Positions 18,361 through 26,851 of a DNA stretch of 35,713 nucleotides are shown here, in pieces; the stretch's first letter is position 1, and every line of letters begins with the position of its first letter. The stretch lies in the NCBI GenBank assembly GCA_947305635.1, contig CAMZEG010000004.1, positions 1-35,713 on the forward strand, given 5' to 3'. A program made the position numbers and the translations under genes. The notes below the pieces were generated by a model. That model was not told the DNA's origin and did not search any database. It saw only the letters and a list, made by a program, of their open reading frames with translations. The DNA is from an uncultured Clostridia bacterium. GTDB lineage: Bacteria > Bacillota > Clostridia > Oscillospirales > Acutalibacteraceae.

Positions 18361-19791
18361 TTATTCTGTTTCGGTTTCCGCTTCGAGTCTTCCCTCCGGC
18401 GTGTCGCGGTAGAACTGCGTCTTCGGGTTCGGGTGCGGATTGCTGTTCCAGAGTTCTTCGGCAACGGGCGCCCATGCGGCGGCGAACTTGTCGCACTTCG
18501 CGCACAGCGCGTCGGCGGTCTCCTCGCCCTCAAGGTTGGTCGACTTCGCCCCGGTCTGTTCGATGATGCTGCGCAGACACTGCGGGTTTTCGAGCATCGG
18601 GCAGGGCCGCAGATGGTTGTCGTTGAACGGCTGGCTGTGGTAGTACGCCATGAACAGCGGGCTTTGCAGCCCCTCAAGCAGCGTCTTTTCGCGGATGTTG
18701 GAATCGGAGAAGTGGATGAACACGCAGGGCTCCATGTCGCCCGCGGCGTTGATGTGGAAGTAGCGCCGTCCGCCGGCGATACAGCCACCGACATATTCGC
18801 CGTCGTCCTGGAAGTCCATGACGAACAGCGGCTTGCCCGTTTCGCCGTTGCGCGTCTGACGCAGCCAACGGTACATATACGCGCGCTGCTCCGGCGTCGG
18901 GATCAGCTCCGGCAAAGCGTTGGAGCCGACCGGCATATAGTTGAAGTAGAAGCCGAACTTGACGCCGAGCGAGACCATCTTGTCGAGGAACGCTTCGCTC
19001 GTGACCATGTCGACGTTTTCGCGGGTGTAGCAGACGGACATGCCGAAGAGGATGCCCTTTTCCTTGAGCAGCGCCATCGCGCGCACCGCCGCGTCGTACA
19101 TCCCTTCGCCGCGCCGCGCGTCGGTCGTTTTTTGGCTGCCCTCAATCGACAGCGCGAGCGTCATGTTGCCCACGCGCAGCAGTTCGTCGCAGAACGCTTC
19201 GTCAATCAGCGTGGCGTTGGTATAGGCGAGGAAGGCGCAGTCCGGATTCTCTTCGCAAAGCGTGATGAGGTCCTTTTTGCGCAGCAGCGGCTCGCCGCCC
19301 GTGAGCATATAGATATGGGTGCCGAGCGCCTTGCCCTGCGAGACGACGGAGCGCATCTCATCGAGCGAAAGGTGGTTCTTGTGGCCGTATTCCGCGGCCC
19401 AGCAGCCCTTGCAGTGGCAGTTGCACGCGCTGGTCGGGTCCATCAGGATGAGGAACGGGATGTTGCAATGGTAGACGTCGCGGTTCGCGCGGACCTTCTT
19501 GGTGCCCTGAATGCCCGCGCCGACACCGGCGGCGAGCAGGAACTTCTTGAGATAGTCGTGATCCGTGTCGCGCAGCAGATTTATGGCAAAATCATAGTAA
19601 ACGCCCTTGCCCGCACGGATAACTTCCTTCATGCCGTCGAGATTCTTCTTGGGAAAGATCCCGCCGAGCAGAAATTCCGTACGGTTCAACAGCCGCAGAA
19701 TGTTCTTCTGCGGATCCTTGTTGATATAACGCAGCAGCCGGTCCAGCGTGAAGCCGGCCGCCCTGCGTTCGAGCGAATCTTTGAGTTTCAT
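18361..19791 (-). CDS. Radical SAM protein with C-terminal Cys-rich (SPASM-like) region
   Basis: MDPTSACNCHCKGCW contains CxxxCxxC, MLTGGEPLL; C-terminal cysteines CIAGGRRYFHINAAGDMEPCVFIH...CPMLENPQC...CAKC. Confidence 0.92.
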   Translation of the reverse strand: MKLKDSLERRAAGFTLDRLLRYINKDPQKNILRLLNRTEFLLGGIFPKKNLDGMKEVIRAGKGVYYDFAINLLRDTDHDYLKKFLLAAGVGAGIQGTKKVRANRDVYHCNIPFLILMDPTSACNCHCKGCWAAEYGHKNHLSLDEMRSVVSQGKALGTHIYMLTGGEPLLRKKDLITLCEENPDCAFLAYTNATLIDEAFCDELLRVGNMTLALSIEGSQKTTDARRGEGMYDAAVRAMALLKEKGILFGMSVCYTRENVDMVTSEAFLDKMVSLGVKFGFYFNYMPVGSNALPELIPTPEQRAYMYRWLRQTRNGETGKPLFVMDFQDDGEYVGGCIAGGRRYFHINAAGDMEPCVFIHFSDSNIREKTLLEGLQSPLFMAYYHSQPFNDNHLRPCPMLENPQCLRSIIEQTGAKSTNLEGEETADALCAKCDKFAAAWAPVAEELWNSNPHPNPKTQFYRDTPEGRLEAETETE

Positions 19792-19854
19792 AAAACACCT
19801 TTCCGGGACGTTCGTAAAAGCGAAACATCCTTTCGTCCGTTCTCAGTTCATTCT

Positions 19855-19882
19855 ATTATACCACGAAAAATCAAAAAGTCCA
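19855..19882 (-). promoter_or_regulatory. Promoter of the radical SAM gene
   Basis: Minus strand reads TGGACT-N16-TATAAT. Confidence 0.5.
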
Positions 19883-19988
19883 CTCTTTTTTTGCGCGGAA
19901 GCGGAAATGTCAAAGAAATTGAAGATCTTTTCTTCCATTTAGGGTTCGTTTATGTTATACTGGATAAGATAATACAGGAGGTATGCGC

Positions 19989-20561
19989 ATGAAAAAGAAG
20001 ATCTGGCTGCTGCCTTTGGCGCTGGGCGGCGCGTTTGCCGCGCTGGAAGCGCGCGCGAGCCGCGGCAGCTGCGACACGGCGCCGGACGCCTTATTGATTC
20101 TCGGCTGCCGGGTCCGCGGGACCGAGGCGGAGGAGATGCTGCGTATGCGCGCCGAAACAGCGGCCGCGTATCTGCGCGAGCACCCGGCCGTGATTGCCGT
20201 GCCCTGCGGCGGCGTCGTCCATGACGACCAGGAAAAAAGCGAAGCGCAGGCGATCAGGGAGATCCTCTTGGAAAACGGGATCGACGACGGGCGGATTCTG
20301 TTGGAGGACCGGTCGACGACGACCTACGAAAACTTTGTCAACGCGGCGGCGCTGCTGGCGGACAAAGGGATCCCGACGGATCGGATCGCGTTTTTGTCAA
20401 GCGAATTTCACCTGCTGCGCGCCGGTCTGATCGGCCGGCTGGCGGGTGTGCGGGCGCAGTCCGTGGCGGCCCCTTCGCCGCAGAACGAGAAGCTCAAAAA
20501 CTATTTGCGGGAGGCGGCGGTATTCCCGCTTCTGCCGTTCGAATACCTGAAAAAGAAATAA
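19989..20561 (+). CDS. YdcF-like (DUF218) membrane-anchored protein
   Basis: ALLILGCRVRGTEAEEMLRMRAETAAAYL...VPCGGVVHDDQEKSEAQAIREILLENGIDDGRILLEDRSTTTYENF is typical of DUF218. AGGAGG lies 7 nt upstream of this ATG. Confidence 0.9.
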   Translation: MKKKIWLLPLALGGAFAALEARASRGSCDTAPDALLILGCRVRGTEAEEMLRMRAETAAAYLREHPAVIAVPCGGVVHDDQEKSEAQAIREILLENGIDDGRILLEDRSTTTYENFVNAAALLADKGIPTDRIAFLSSEFHLLRAGLIGRLAGVRAQSVAAPSPQNEKLKNYLREAAVFPLLPFEYLKKK

Positions 20562-20573
20562 CGGAGGCGCAAG

Positions 20574-20990
20574 ATGGCAAACGTACAGATGAAGGCCTAC
20601 AAGGTTCGGGAGCTGGTCTTTCAGAACAAGATTCAGGGCAAGGTGCAGCTCAAGCTTTCCAACAAGGTGTCGCACAACGTGCGCTACATGCAGCCCGACC
20701 TTTGCGAAGGGACGATGACCGTCGAGGTCTTCGACAAGGAAAAGCCCGACGTGCTGAACGTCAAGGCGACCGTGACGGGGCTGTTCCAGATCAAAAAACA
20801 GGTGGAAAAGGAATTCATCCATGTCGATACGTTCCGCGAGCTGTTCCCGTTCGCGAAAACGCTGATCACAACGGTCTCCGCCAACGCGGGGATCCAGCCG
20901 ATCATGGTGCAGGACGTGGATATCGAATCGCAGGAGATCTACCGCTTCGATCTGCCGAAGCGCCGCCCGAAAGAGGAGGATAACGCATGA
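20574..20990 (+). CDS. SecB-like protein-export chaperone domain protein
   Basis: FRELFPFAKTLITTVSANAGIQPIMVQDVDIE resembles the SecB LFPYAR...(F)P.L.L.PVNF region; about 138 aa. No search run. Confidence 0.6.
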   Translation: MANVQMKAYKVRELVFQNKIQGKVQLKLSNKVSHNVRYMQPDLCEGTMTVEVFDKEKPDVLNVKATVTGLFQIKKQVEKEFIHVDTFRELFPFAKTLITTVSANAGIQPIMVQDVDIESQEIYRFDLPKRRPKEEDNA

Positions 20991-21274
20991 GCAGCCTTTT
21001 GGATCAGCTGAACGACGAAGCAGAAAGCGCCGTCGTGACGATTACGGACACCGACGGACAGACGGGAGAATATGAATTCCTTGACCTCGTGTTCCTCGGC
21101 GAACGGCAGTTCGCGGTCGTGTCGCCGACGGATTCCGACGGGGACGTGGTGATCTTCCGCGTGATGCAGTACGACGACAGCGAAGCCTATATCCGGGTGC
21201 GCGACGACGTGACGCTGCTGCGCGTGTTCGACGTCTTCCGGCTCAAAAACGAGGACGAGTTTGATTTTGATTAA
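20987..21274 (+). CDS. DUF1292 domain-containing protein
   Basis: ATGA overlap with the upstream gene; TITDTDGQTGEYEFLDLVFLGERQFAVVSPTD matches DUF1292 style. Confidence 0.85.
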   Translation: MSSLLDQLNDEAESAVVTITDTDGQTGEYEFLDLVFLGERQFAVVSPTDSDGDVVIFRVMQYDDSEAYIRVRDDVTLLRVFDVFRLKNEDEFDFD

Positions 21275-21300
21275 ATTTCAGTGAATTTCTCGGCTTTCTG

Positions 21301-21329
21301 TTGAATTTTAACGCTGTTTAGAGTATAAT
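21301..21329 (+). promoter_or_regulatory. Promoter of the DivIVA-like gene
   Basis: TTGAAT-N17-TATAAT. Confidence 0.75.
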
Positions 21330-21362
21330 ATTTTTTGATATATCCACCGGGAGGAAACAAGG

Positions 21363-21791
21363 ATGGCAAATCAGCTTTTTTCCACTCAGCCGGAAGGCTA
21401 CAATATTGAAGAAGTGGACCGCTACATCGAAATGCTGCAGGAGGAGTACCGCAACGCGATCGCCTGGGGCGAGGAGATGGAAGCGAAGTACCAGGAGATT
21501 GAAACCGCGCTTAAGGAAAACGGCATGTATTTCACGGTTCAGCCGGACAACAAGGACGAAGTGGTCGCGAGTGTGTTCATGCAGCTGACCGAAACGGTCA
21601 ACCAGACCAAGGCTGCCGCGCAGGAAAAGGCCGAAGAAATTGTTGCCCACGCGAACGAAAAGAGCCGCGGCATCGTACGGCAGGCGATGGAAAACTCCGT
21701 CCAGATCCGTACGGAAAACAATATGATTATGGATAATCTGAAGAGCATTCGGGATATGATTGAGGTCGTTTTGGAAAAAGGGATCCAGTGA
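21363..21791 (+). CDS. DivIVA-domain protein
   Basis: FSTQPEGYNIEEVDRYIEMLQEEYRNA matches the DivIVA N-terminal lipid-binding motif (GYxxxEVDxF), followed by coiled coil. Confidence 0.8.
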   Translation: MANQLFSTQPEGYNIEEVDRYIEMLQEEYRNAIAWGEEMEAKYQEIETALKENGMYFTVQPDNKDEVVASVFMQLTETVNQTKAAAQEKAEEIVAHANEKSRGIVRQAMENSVQIRTENNMIMDNLKSIRDMIEVVLEKGIQ

Positions 21792-21831
21792 TCCGCCGAA
21801 ACGCAAAGCCAGAAAAAGGATGTGATGAGGT

Positions 21832-24156
21832 TTGGCACCTTACAGACCGAAAAGCCTGGACGAGCTGAATCAGGCCTACGATAAGACCAAGGCGCAGCAG
21901 CCGGCGAGCCGACCCGCGCCGCAGGCGCAGCAGCAGCCGGCCCGTTCAATCGCCGACACGGTGCGTGCGCGCGAAAATAAGGAAGCGCTGTCCGGCGCGG
22001 TAGACGACTTTATCAAGCAGTTTTCCGCAAAGGAGCCAGCGCCGAGCGCCTATACCCAGGCGCAGCAGATGGCGTCGACGCCCGCCGAAACGGCCGCCGA
22101 AGAGCTCGCGAAGGAGACGAACCGCGCGTTTGACGACGTGCTGTCGTTCCCGGAGATCAAGATGACGCCGCCGGAACCGCCGGCCTACCACCGCTATACC
22201 CACGAGGAAGCCCCGATCAAGGAGGGCGACCTCTCCGGTCTGATGGACGAGTATATCGCCGTGATGACCGACCAGAACGGGGAAGAGGAAAACCGCCGGT
22301 CCTTCCTGCGCCGCCGCAAGGAGAGAAAGAAGAACCGCCAGCCGCAGCATTTGGACAGCGAGGCGTCCGGCGATCTGTTCGATCTGCCCGCGGCCGAAGC
22401 GCCCGCGCCGGCAGCGCCCCCGGTGGAAACACCGCCCGCGCCCGCGGCGACGCCGTATGTCGCGCCCGTGACGCCGGTTGCGGTTCCGTTTGAAGAACCC
22501 GTCGCGCCGGTGGAGATTCCGGTGGAAGAGCCTGTTGCGCCGGTCGAAATTCCGTTTGAAGAGCCTGTCGCGCCGGCTGAGATCCCGTTTGAGGAGCCTG
22601 TCGCGCCGGTAGAGATTCCGTTTGAGGAACCCGTCGCGTCGGTGGAGATCCCGTTTGAGGAACCCGTTGCGCCGGTCGAGATTCCGTTTGAAGAGCCTGT
22701 CACGCCGGTGGAGATTCCGTTTGAGGAACCCGTCGCGCCGGTCGAGATTCCGGTGGAAGAGACTGTTGCGCCGGTCGAGATCCCGTTTGAGGAGCCTGTC
22801 GTACCGGAAGAGATTCCGGTCGAAGAACCCGTCGCGCCGGTGGAGATTCCGGTCGAAGAGCCTGTCATTCCGGAAGAGATTCCGTTCGAAGAGCCTGTGA
22901 CACCGGTGGAGATTCCGTTCGAAGAGCCTGTGACGCCGGAAGAGATGCCGGTTGAGGAGCCTGTCATTCCGGAAGAGCCGCCGGTGGAAGCGCCCGCGCC
23001 CGAGCCGATCGTGCCGCAGGTGCCGGAATATACGCCGTATCGTTCGCCGCTGGAAGACCAGCCGATCGTCCCCGCGGCACCGAAGCCGAAGAAGCCGATC
23101 AATATGGAACCCGAGCCGGTCTTTGACCCGCACCGCCTGTTCAGCGACCTCGACGACGAGGAAGCGGAACCCGACGTGCTGGTGGAGCCGATCGGAGACT
23201 TTGCGCCGGAAGCGCCCGCGATCGAGGAAGAGATCCTGCCCGCGGCGGAAGCCTTCCCCGCGCCGGAGGAAGTCCCGGCCGAACCGCCTGTGCAGGAGTT
23301 CGAAGACGTTGTCAGCTACAGCGACGAGACGCAGGACGACCGCTTCACCCCGCAGGCCGAAGCCGAAGCGCCCGCAGAGGAGCCGGAAGCGCCCGCGCAG
23401 GAACAGCCGCAGGACGACGAGGAGCTTGACCTTGCTGCGCTGGATCTGCAGCAGGAGGTTGTGATCCGTCCGTCCAAGGTGAAGGTGTTCTTCAAGGTGC
23501 TCGTGACGCTGCTGATTTTGCTCAGCCTGCTCGCGACCGCGGCTGTCGGCCTGACGAAGCTGCTGAACATCAACACCGGCAAATCGGCGGTCGGCGACTA
23601 TTACTTCTTCGCCGTTTCGAACGATTACGCCAATGTGGACATCCACGGCGGCGACCTGATCCTTGCCAAGCGCAAGCTGCCGCTGGACGTCGGCGACCGC
23701 GCGGTCTATGTCGACCCCGACACCCGCTCGTTCTCCTTCGGCAAAAACGAGGCGAGCAGCGCTGACCCGGATCTGTACAACGCGCTGCTTTATAACCTGT
23801 CCGGCATTGTCGTCCGCGAAGAGAACGTCCTCGGCGTTGTCCAGACGACAGTTCCGCAGGGCGGCACCGTTGTCCGCGCCGTGCTGGCCAACTACAATAC
23901 ATACCTGCTCGTCTGCCTCGGCGTGTTCGTCTTTTTGCTGCTGATCCGCGTGATCTTCCTGCGCAAGAAGAGACGATACCTCACGATTGAGGAACTCGCG
24001 CAGCAGCAGGAGGCCGCCGCGCAGAAAAAGAGCAAAAAAGAAAAGCCCCAGAAGGCGAAGAAAGCGAAAAAAGAGTCCGCGCCGGCCGTAAAGCCCGCCG
24101 CGCCGGCCGCGCCGCCGGCAGGGGAAGAGACCGACCTGTTCAGCGACATTGACTGA
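21832..24156 (+). CDS. Long Pro/Glu-repeat protein with C-terminal two-TM SipW/S26-like (apparently inactive) signal peptidase domain
   Basis: 774 aa, TTG start. Disordered N-terminus, 16 x 11-aa repeats (VAPVEIPFEEP), then TM - GDYYFFAVSNDYANVDIHGGDLILAKRKLPLDVGDRAVYVD - TM - Lys-rich tail. Confidence 0.8.
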   Translation: MAPYRPKSLDELNQAYDKTKAQQPASRPAPQAQQQPARSIADTVRARENKEALSGAVDDFIKQFSAKEPAPSAYTQAQQMASTPAETAAEELAKETNRAFDDVLSFPEIKMTPPEPPAYHRYTHEEAPIKEGDLSGLMDEYIAVMTDQNGEEENRRSFLRRRKERKKNRQPQHLDSEASGDLFDLPAAEAPAPAAPPVETPPAPAATPYVAPVTPVAVPFEEPVAPVEIPVEEPVAPVEIPFEEPVAPAEIPFEEPVAPVEIPFEEPVASVEIPFEEPVAPVEIPFEEPVTPVEIPFEEPVAPVEIPVEETVAPVEIPFEEPVVPEEIPVEEPVAPVEIPVEEPVIPEEIPFEEPVTPVEIPFEEPVTPEEMPVEEPVIPEEPPVEAPAPEPIVPQVPEYTPYRSPLEDQPIVPAAPKPKKPINMEPEPVFDPHRLFSDLDDEEAEPDVLVEPIGDFAPEAPAIEEEILPAAEAFPAPEEVPAEPPVQEFEDVVSYSDETQDDRFTPQAEAEAPAEEPEAPAQEQPQDDEELDLAALDLQQEVVIRPSKVKVFFKVLVTLLILLSLLATAAVGLTKLLNINTGKSAVGDYYFFAVSNDYANVDIHGGDLILAKRKLPLDVGDRAVYVDPDTRSFSFGKNEASSADPDLYNALLYNLSGIVVREENVLGVVQTTVPQGGTVVRAVLANYNTYLLVCLGVFVFLLLIRVIFLRKKRRYLTIEELAQQQEAAAQKKSKKEKPQKAKKAKKESAPAVKPAAPAAPPAGEETDLFSDID
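22468..22995 (+). repeat. 33-bp in-frame tandem repeat, 16 units
   Basis: Units encode V(A/T/I)P(V/E)EIP(F/V)EEP; the register holds exactly for 528 bp. Confidence 0.95.
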
Positions 24157-24164
24157 GAAAAGAG

Positions 24165-24199
24165 AATACACCGTTCAACAATCGAACGGTGTATTTTTT
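24165..24199. terminator. Bidirectional intrinsic terminator
   Basis: AATACACCGTTC-aacaatc-GAACGGTGTATT followed by TTTT, between convergent genes. Confidence 0.88.
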
Positions 24200-24214
24200 A
24201 TGCTTTCGAAAAGC

Positions 24215-25474
24215 TTATTTCTGCGTCAGTTCGTAGGTGTCCTCCGCGATCATCAGCTCTTCGTCGGTCGGGATGACCAGCAGCTTCAGCGCGGAATCCG
24301 GCGTGGAGATCTCCACTTCCTTGCCCCGCAGCGCGTTCGGCGTTTCGTCGATCTGCGTGCCGAGGAAGGTGAGCTTGTCCGCCACGCGGGTGCGGTACTG
24401 CGGGTTGTTTTCGCCGATGCCGCCCGTGAAGACGACGGCGTCCGCGCCGCCCATTGCGGCGACAAAGCCGCCGATCAGCTTCGTCAGCTGGTGGCAGAAC
24501 ATGGCTTCGACCAACATCGCGCGCGGGTCGCCCTGCTTGGCGCGGCTCTCGATCGTGCGGTTGTCGCTCGTCGCTTCGTTGTTCGGGTCCTCCGTCGTCA
24601 GACCGAGCATGCCGCTTTGCTTGTTGAGCAGGGCGTCGACCTGATCCGGGGTGAGGCCTTCTTTTTTCATAATGAACGGGATGATCGCCGGGTCGATGGA
24701 GCCGGAGCGGGTGCCCATCATGATGCCCTCAAGCGGGGTCAGGCCCATCGTGGTGTCAACGCATTTGCCGCCCTTGATCGCCGCGAGGGACGAACCGTTG
24801 CCGAGGTGGCAGGTAACGATGCGCAGCGTGTCGGGGTCGTACTTGCCCGGATATTTTTCGCAAAGGAACGCGGCGGTGCGCTTTGCGATATAGCGGTGGG
24901 ACGTACCGTGGAAACCGTAGCGGCGGATGCCGTATTCCTTATAGTAACGGTACGGCAGCGCGTACATATAGGCTTCTTCCGGAATCGTCTGGTGGAACGC
25001 CGTGTCGAAGACCGCGACCTGCGGAATGCCCGTCATGATCTTTTCGCAGACCTCGATGCCCATCAGATTCGCCGGGTTGTGCAGCGGGCCGAGGGGGATG
25101 CATTCGCGGATCGCTTCCTCCACCTGCTTGTTGACGAGCACGGAACCGCTGAACTTTTCGCCGCCGTGCAGGACGCGGTGGCCGACCGCCGCGATCTCCG
25201 CCATGGAGTCGAGCACGCCGAACTCCTTGCCGGTCAGGGTGTCGATCAGCGTGGTGATGGCCGCGCTGTGGTCCGCGCCGGGGGTCAGCGCCATTTTGTC
25301 GATCACTTTCACCAGCTTGCCGCTTTCGTTCGGCAGCTTATGGGTGAAGGTCGGCAGCGGCGTACCGAGCTGTTCAAAGATACCGTTGCAGAGCACCTGG
25401 GCGTCCGGCATTTTGAACACGGTATATTTCAGCGAGGAGCTGCCCGCGTTGACGATCAATTCTTTTACACTCAT
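24215..25474 (-). CDS. ackA: Acetate kinase
   Basis: ELIVNAGSSSLKYTVF, YGFHGTSHRYIAKR, CHLGNGSSLAAIKGGKCVDTTMGLTPLEGIMMGTRSGSIDP; canonical acetate kinase. The much longer ORF call extends upstream spuriously. Confidence 0.98.
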   Translation of the reverse strand: MSVKELIVNAGSSSLKYTVFKMPDAQVLCNGIFEQLGTPLPTFTHKLPNESGKLVKVIDKMALTPGADHSAAITTLIDTLTGKEFGVLDSMAEIAAVGHRVLHGGEKFSGSVLVNKQVEEAIRECIPLGPLHNPANLMGIEVCEKIMTGIPQVAVFDTAFHQTIPEEAYMYALPYRYYKEYGIRRYGFHGTSHRYIAKRTAAFLCEKYPGKYDPDTLRIVTCHLGNGSSLAAIKGGKCVDTTMGLTPLEGIMMGTRSGSIDPAIIPFIMKKEGLTPDQVDALLNKQSGMLGLTTEDPNNEATSDNRTIESRAKQGDPRAMLVEAMFCHQLTKLIGGFVAAMGGADAVVFTGGIGENNPQYRTRVADKLTFLGTQIDETPNALRGKEVEISTPDSALKLLVIPTDEELMIAEDTYELTQK

Positions 25475-25508
25475 GATAGAAATCTCCTTTGTTTTCAGAT
25501 GACAATCT

Positions 25509-25538
25509 ATCATACCATAAAGAATCTGCCGATTGCAA
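25509..25538 (-). promoter_or_regulatory. Promoter of ackA
   Basis: Minus strand reads TTGCAA-N18-TATGAT. Confidence 0.6.
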
Positions 25539-25684
25539 GCCCTGCGGCGCATTTGGCGCAAAAACTTTTCGCAAACGGAAAAAACAGGCGGCTTTTTCGG
25601 TTGCCTGTTTGCCGCGCGCTTACGGCAACTTGCACAAAGGGAACGGCGCATCTTTGTTGAAACGGAGAAAAACGGGCCGACAGA

Positions 25685-25713
25685 TTGACTTTCCACGGGA
25701 AAAAGGGTAGGAT
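25685..25713 (+). promoter_or_regulatory. Promoter of the EEP-family gene
   Basis: TTGACT-N17-TAGGAT. Confidence 0.55.
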
Positions 25714-25735
25714 TAAACCAGACCAAGGAAAGGCG

Positions 25736-26827
25736 ATGATTCTTTTGAAGACAACGAAAAAACTGTTTGCGGTTTTGCTTTGCGCGCTTTTGGCGCTGCT
25801 GCCGTGCGCCCTCGGCGCCGCGGCCGCGGACGAAACGAAAACGGCGAACCTCCTTTGCTACAACGTGGCAGGTCTGCCGAATATCGACGATCTGCTCGGC
25901 CGGCCGGACGCGCCCAACGTGGCGCGGGATCAGCTGCAGCTCGGCAGACAGCTCAATGCGAGCGCCTACGACGTGATCGCCGTGCAGGAGGACTTCAACT
26001 ACCACAATTATATGGCGGACGAGCTGACAAGCTATCCGAACAAGACCAACCATACGGGCGGCGTCCCGGGCGGCGACGGACTCAACGTCTTTGCGCGCGT
26101 GCCGGTCTATAACGAGATGCGCACCAAATGGGACAGCCTGTACGGCGTTATTGACGACGGCGCGGACGAGATGACCCCGAAGGGCATTCTCTATACCGTT
26201 CTCGATTTCGGCGACGGCGTGCTGGTCGACCTCTACGACATCCACGCGGACGCCTACGGCGACGAGGGTTCCTGTGCGGCGCGGCGCGACAACTTCCGCC
26301 AGCTGGCCGAAGCGATTCAGAGCCGCGGCACCGACCGCCCCGTGATCGTGACCGGCGACTTCAATGCCTCGATCCACCAATGGAACGACGACGGGCTGTA
26401 TGAACTGCTCTATGAAGGCTGCGGCCTCAAGGACGCGTGGGTCGAGCTGCATAACGGCGGCGACTACGAGAACTTCGATTACTGGGAAGAGACCGTCGGC
26501 GGCGGCTGGCCGGACTACTGGGGCGTCTGGGACTCGCTTGAAAAGTTCCTGTACCGCGACGGCGGCGGCGTCAGCGTTGCCGTGACTTCGTTTGCGTATA
26601 CCGAGTTTCTGAACGAAGGCGGCGTGAGCATCTCCGACCACAAGGCGGCCGAAGCGACCTTCACCTTTACGAAGACGGACGACTTTTCCGAAAGTGACGA
26701 GCCCCTTTCCGTCACGCCCGCGCCGAAAACGCACGAGTTTATCCTCAAAAAGCTGTTCGCGATTCTGCTCGATCTGCTCAAGGGCCTTGCCCATCTGGAC
26801 GAAGCGAAGGCCTATTTCGGCCTGTAA
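25736..26827 (+). CDS. Exported endonuclease/exonuclease/phosphatase (EEP) family protein, possibly sphingomyelinase-like
   Basis: Signal peptide; ANLLCYNVAGLP, VIAVQEDF, DLYDIHADAY, VIVTGDFNAS, ISDHKAAEATF match EEP active-site blocks. Start at MILLKTTKK. Confidence 0.85.
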   Translation: MILLKTTKKLFAVLLCALLALLPCALGAAAADETKTANLLCYNVAGLPNIDDLLGRPDAPNVARDQLQLGRQLNASAYDVIAVQEDFNYHNYMADELTSYPNKTNHTGGVPGGDGLNVFARVPVYNEMRTKWDSLYGVIDDGADEMTPKGILYTVLDFGDGVLVDLYDIHADAYGDEGSCAARRDNFRQLAEAIQSRGTDRPVIVTGDFNASIHQWNDDGLYELLYEGCGLKDAWVELHNGGDYENFDYWEETVGGGWPDYWGVWDSLEKFLYRDGGGVSVAVTSFAYTEFLNEGGVSISDHKAAEATFTFTKTDDFSESDEPLSVTPAPKTHEFILKKLFAILLDLLKGLAHLDEAKAYFGL

Positions 26828-26851
26828 GCGGTCCGGCAGGGGGATGCTGAG

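Noticed and set aside
22468-22995. CRISPR-like array
   Set aside because: Period is exactly 33 bp with no spacers, and it is an in-frame protein repeat.
21946-24171. 741-aa minus-strand repetitive ORF, and the 302-aa GSSNGISTGATGS ORF at 22194-23102
   Set aside because: Mirror translations of the 33-bp repeat in the plus-strand gene, which has the better domain, promoter and RBS evidence.
25500-25735. Possible ncRNA in the 260-nt gap between ackA and the EEP gene
   Set aside because: Only two divergent promoters could be supported; no convincing terminator-bounded structure.
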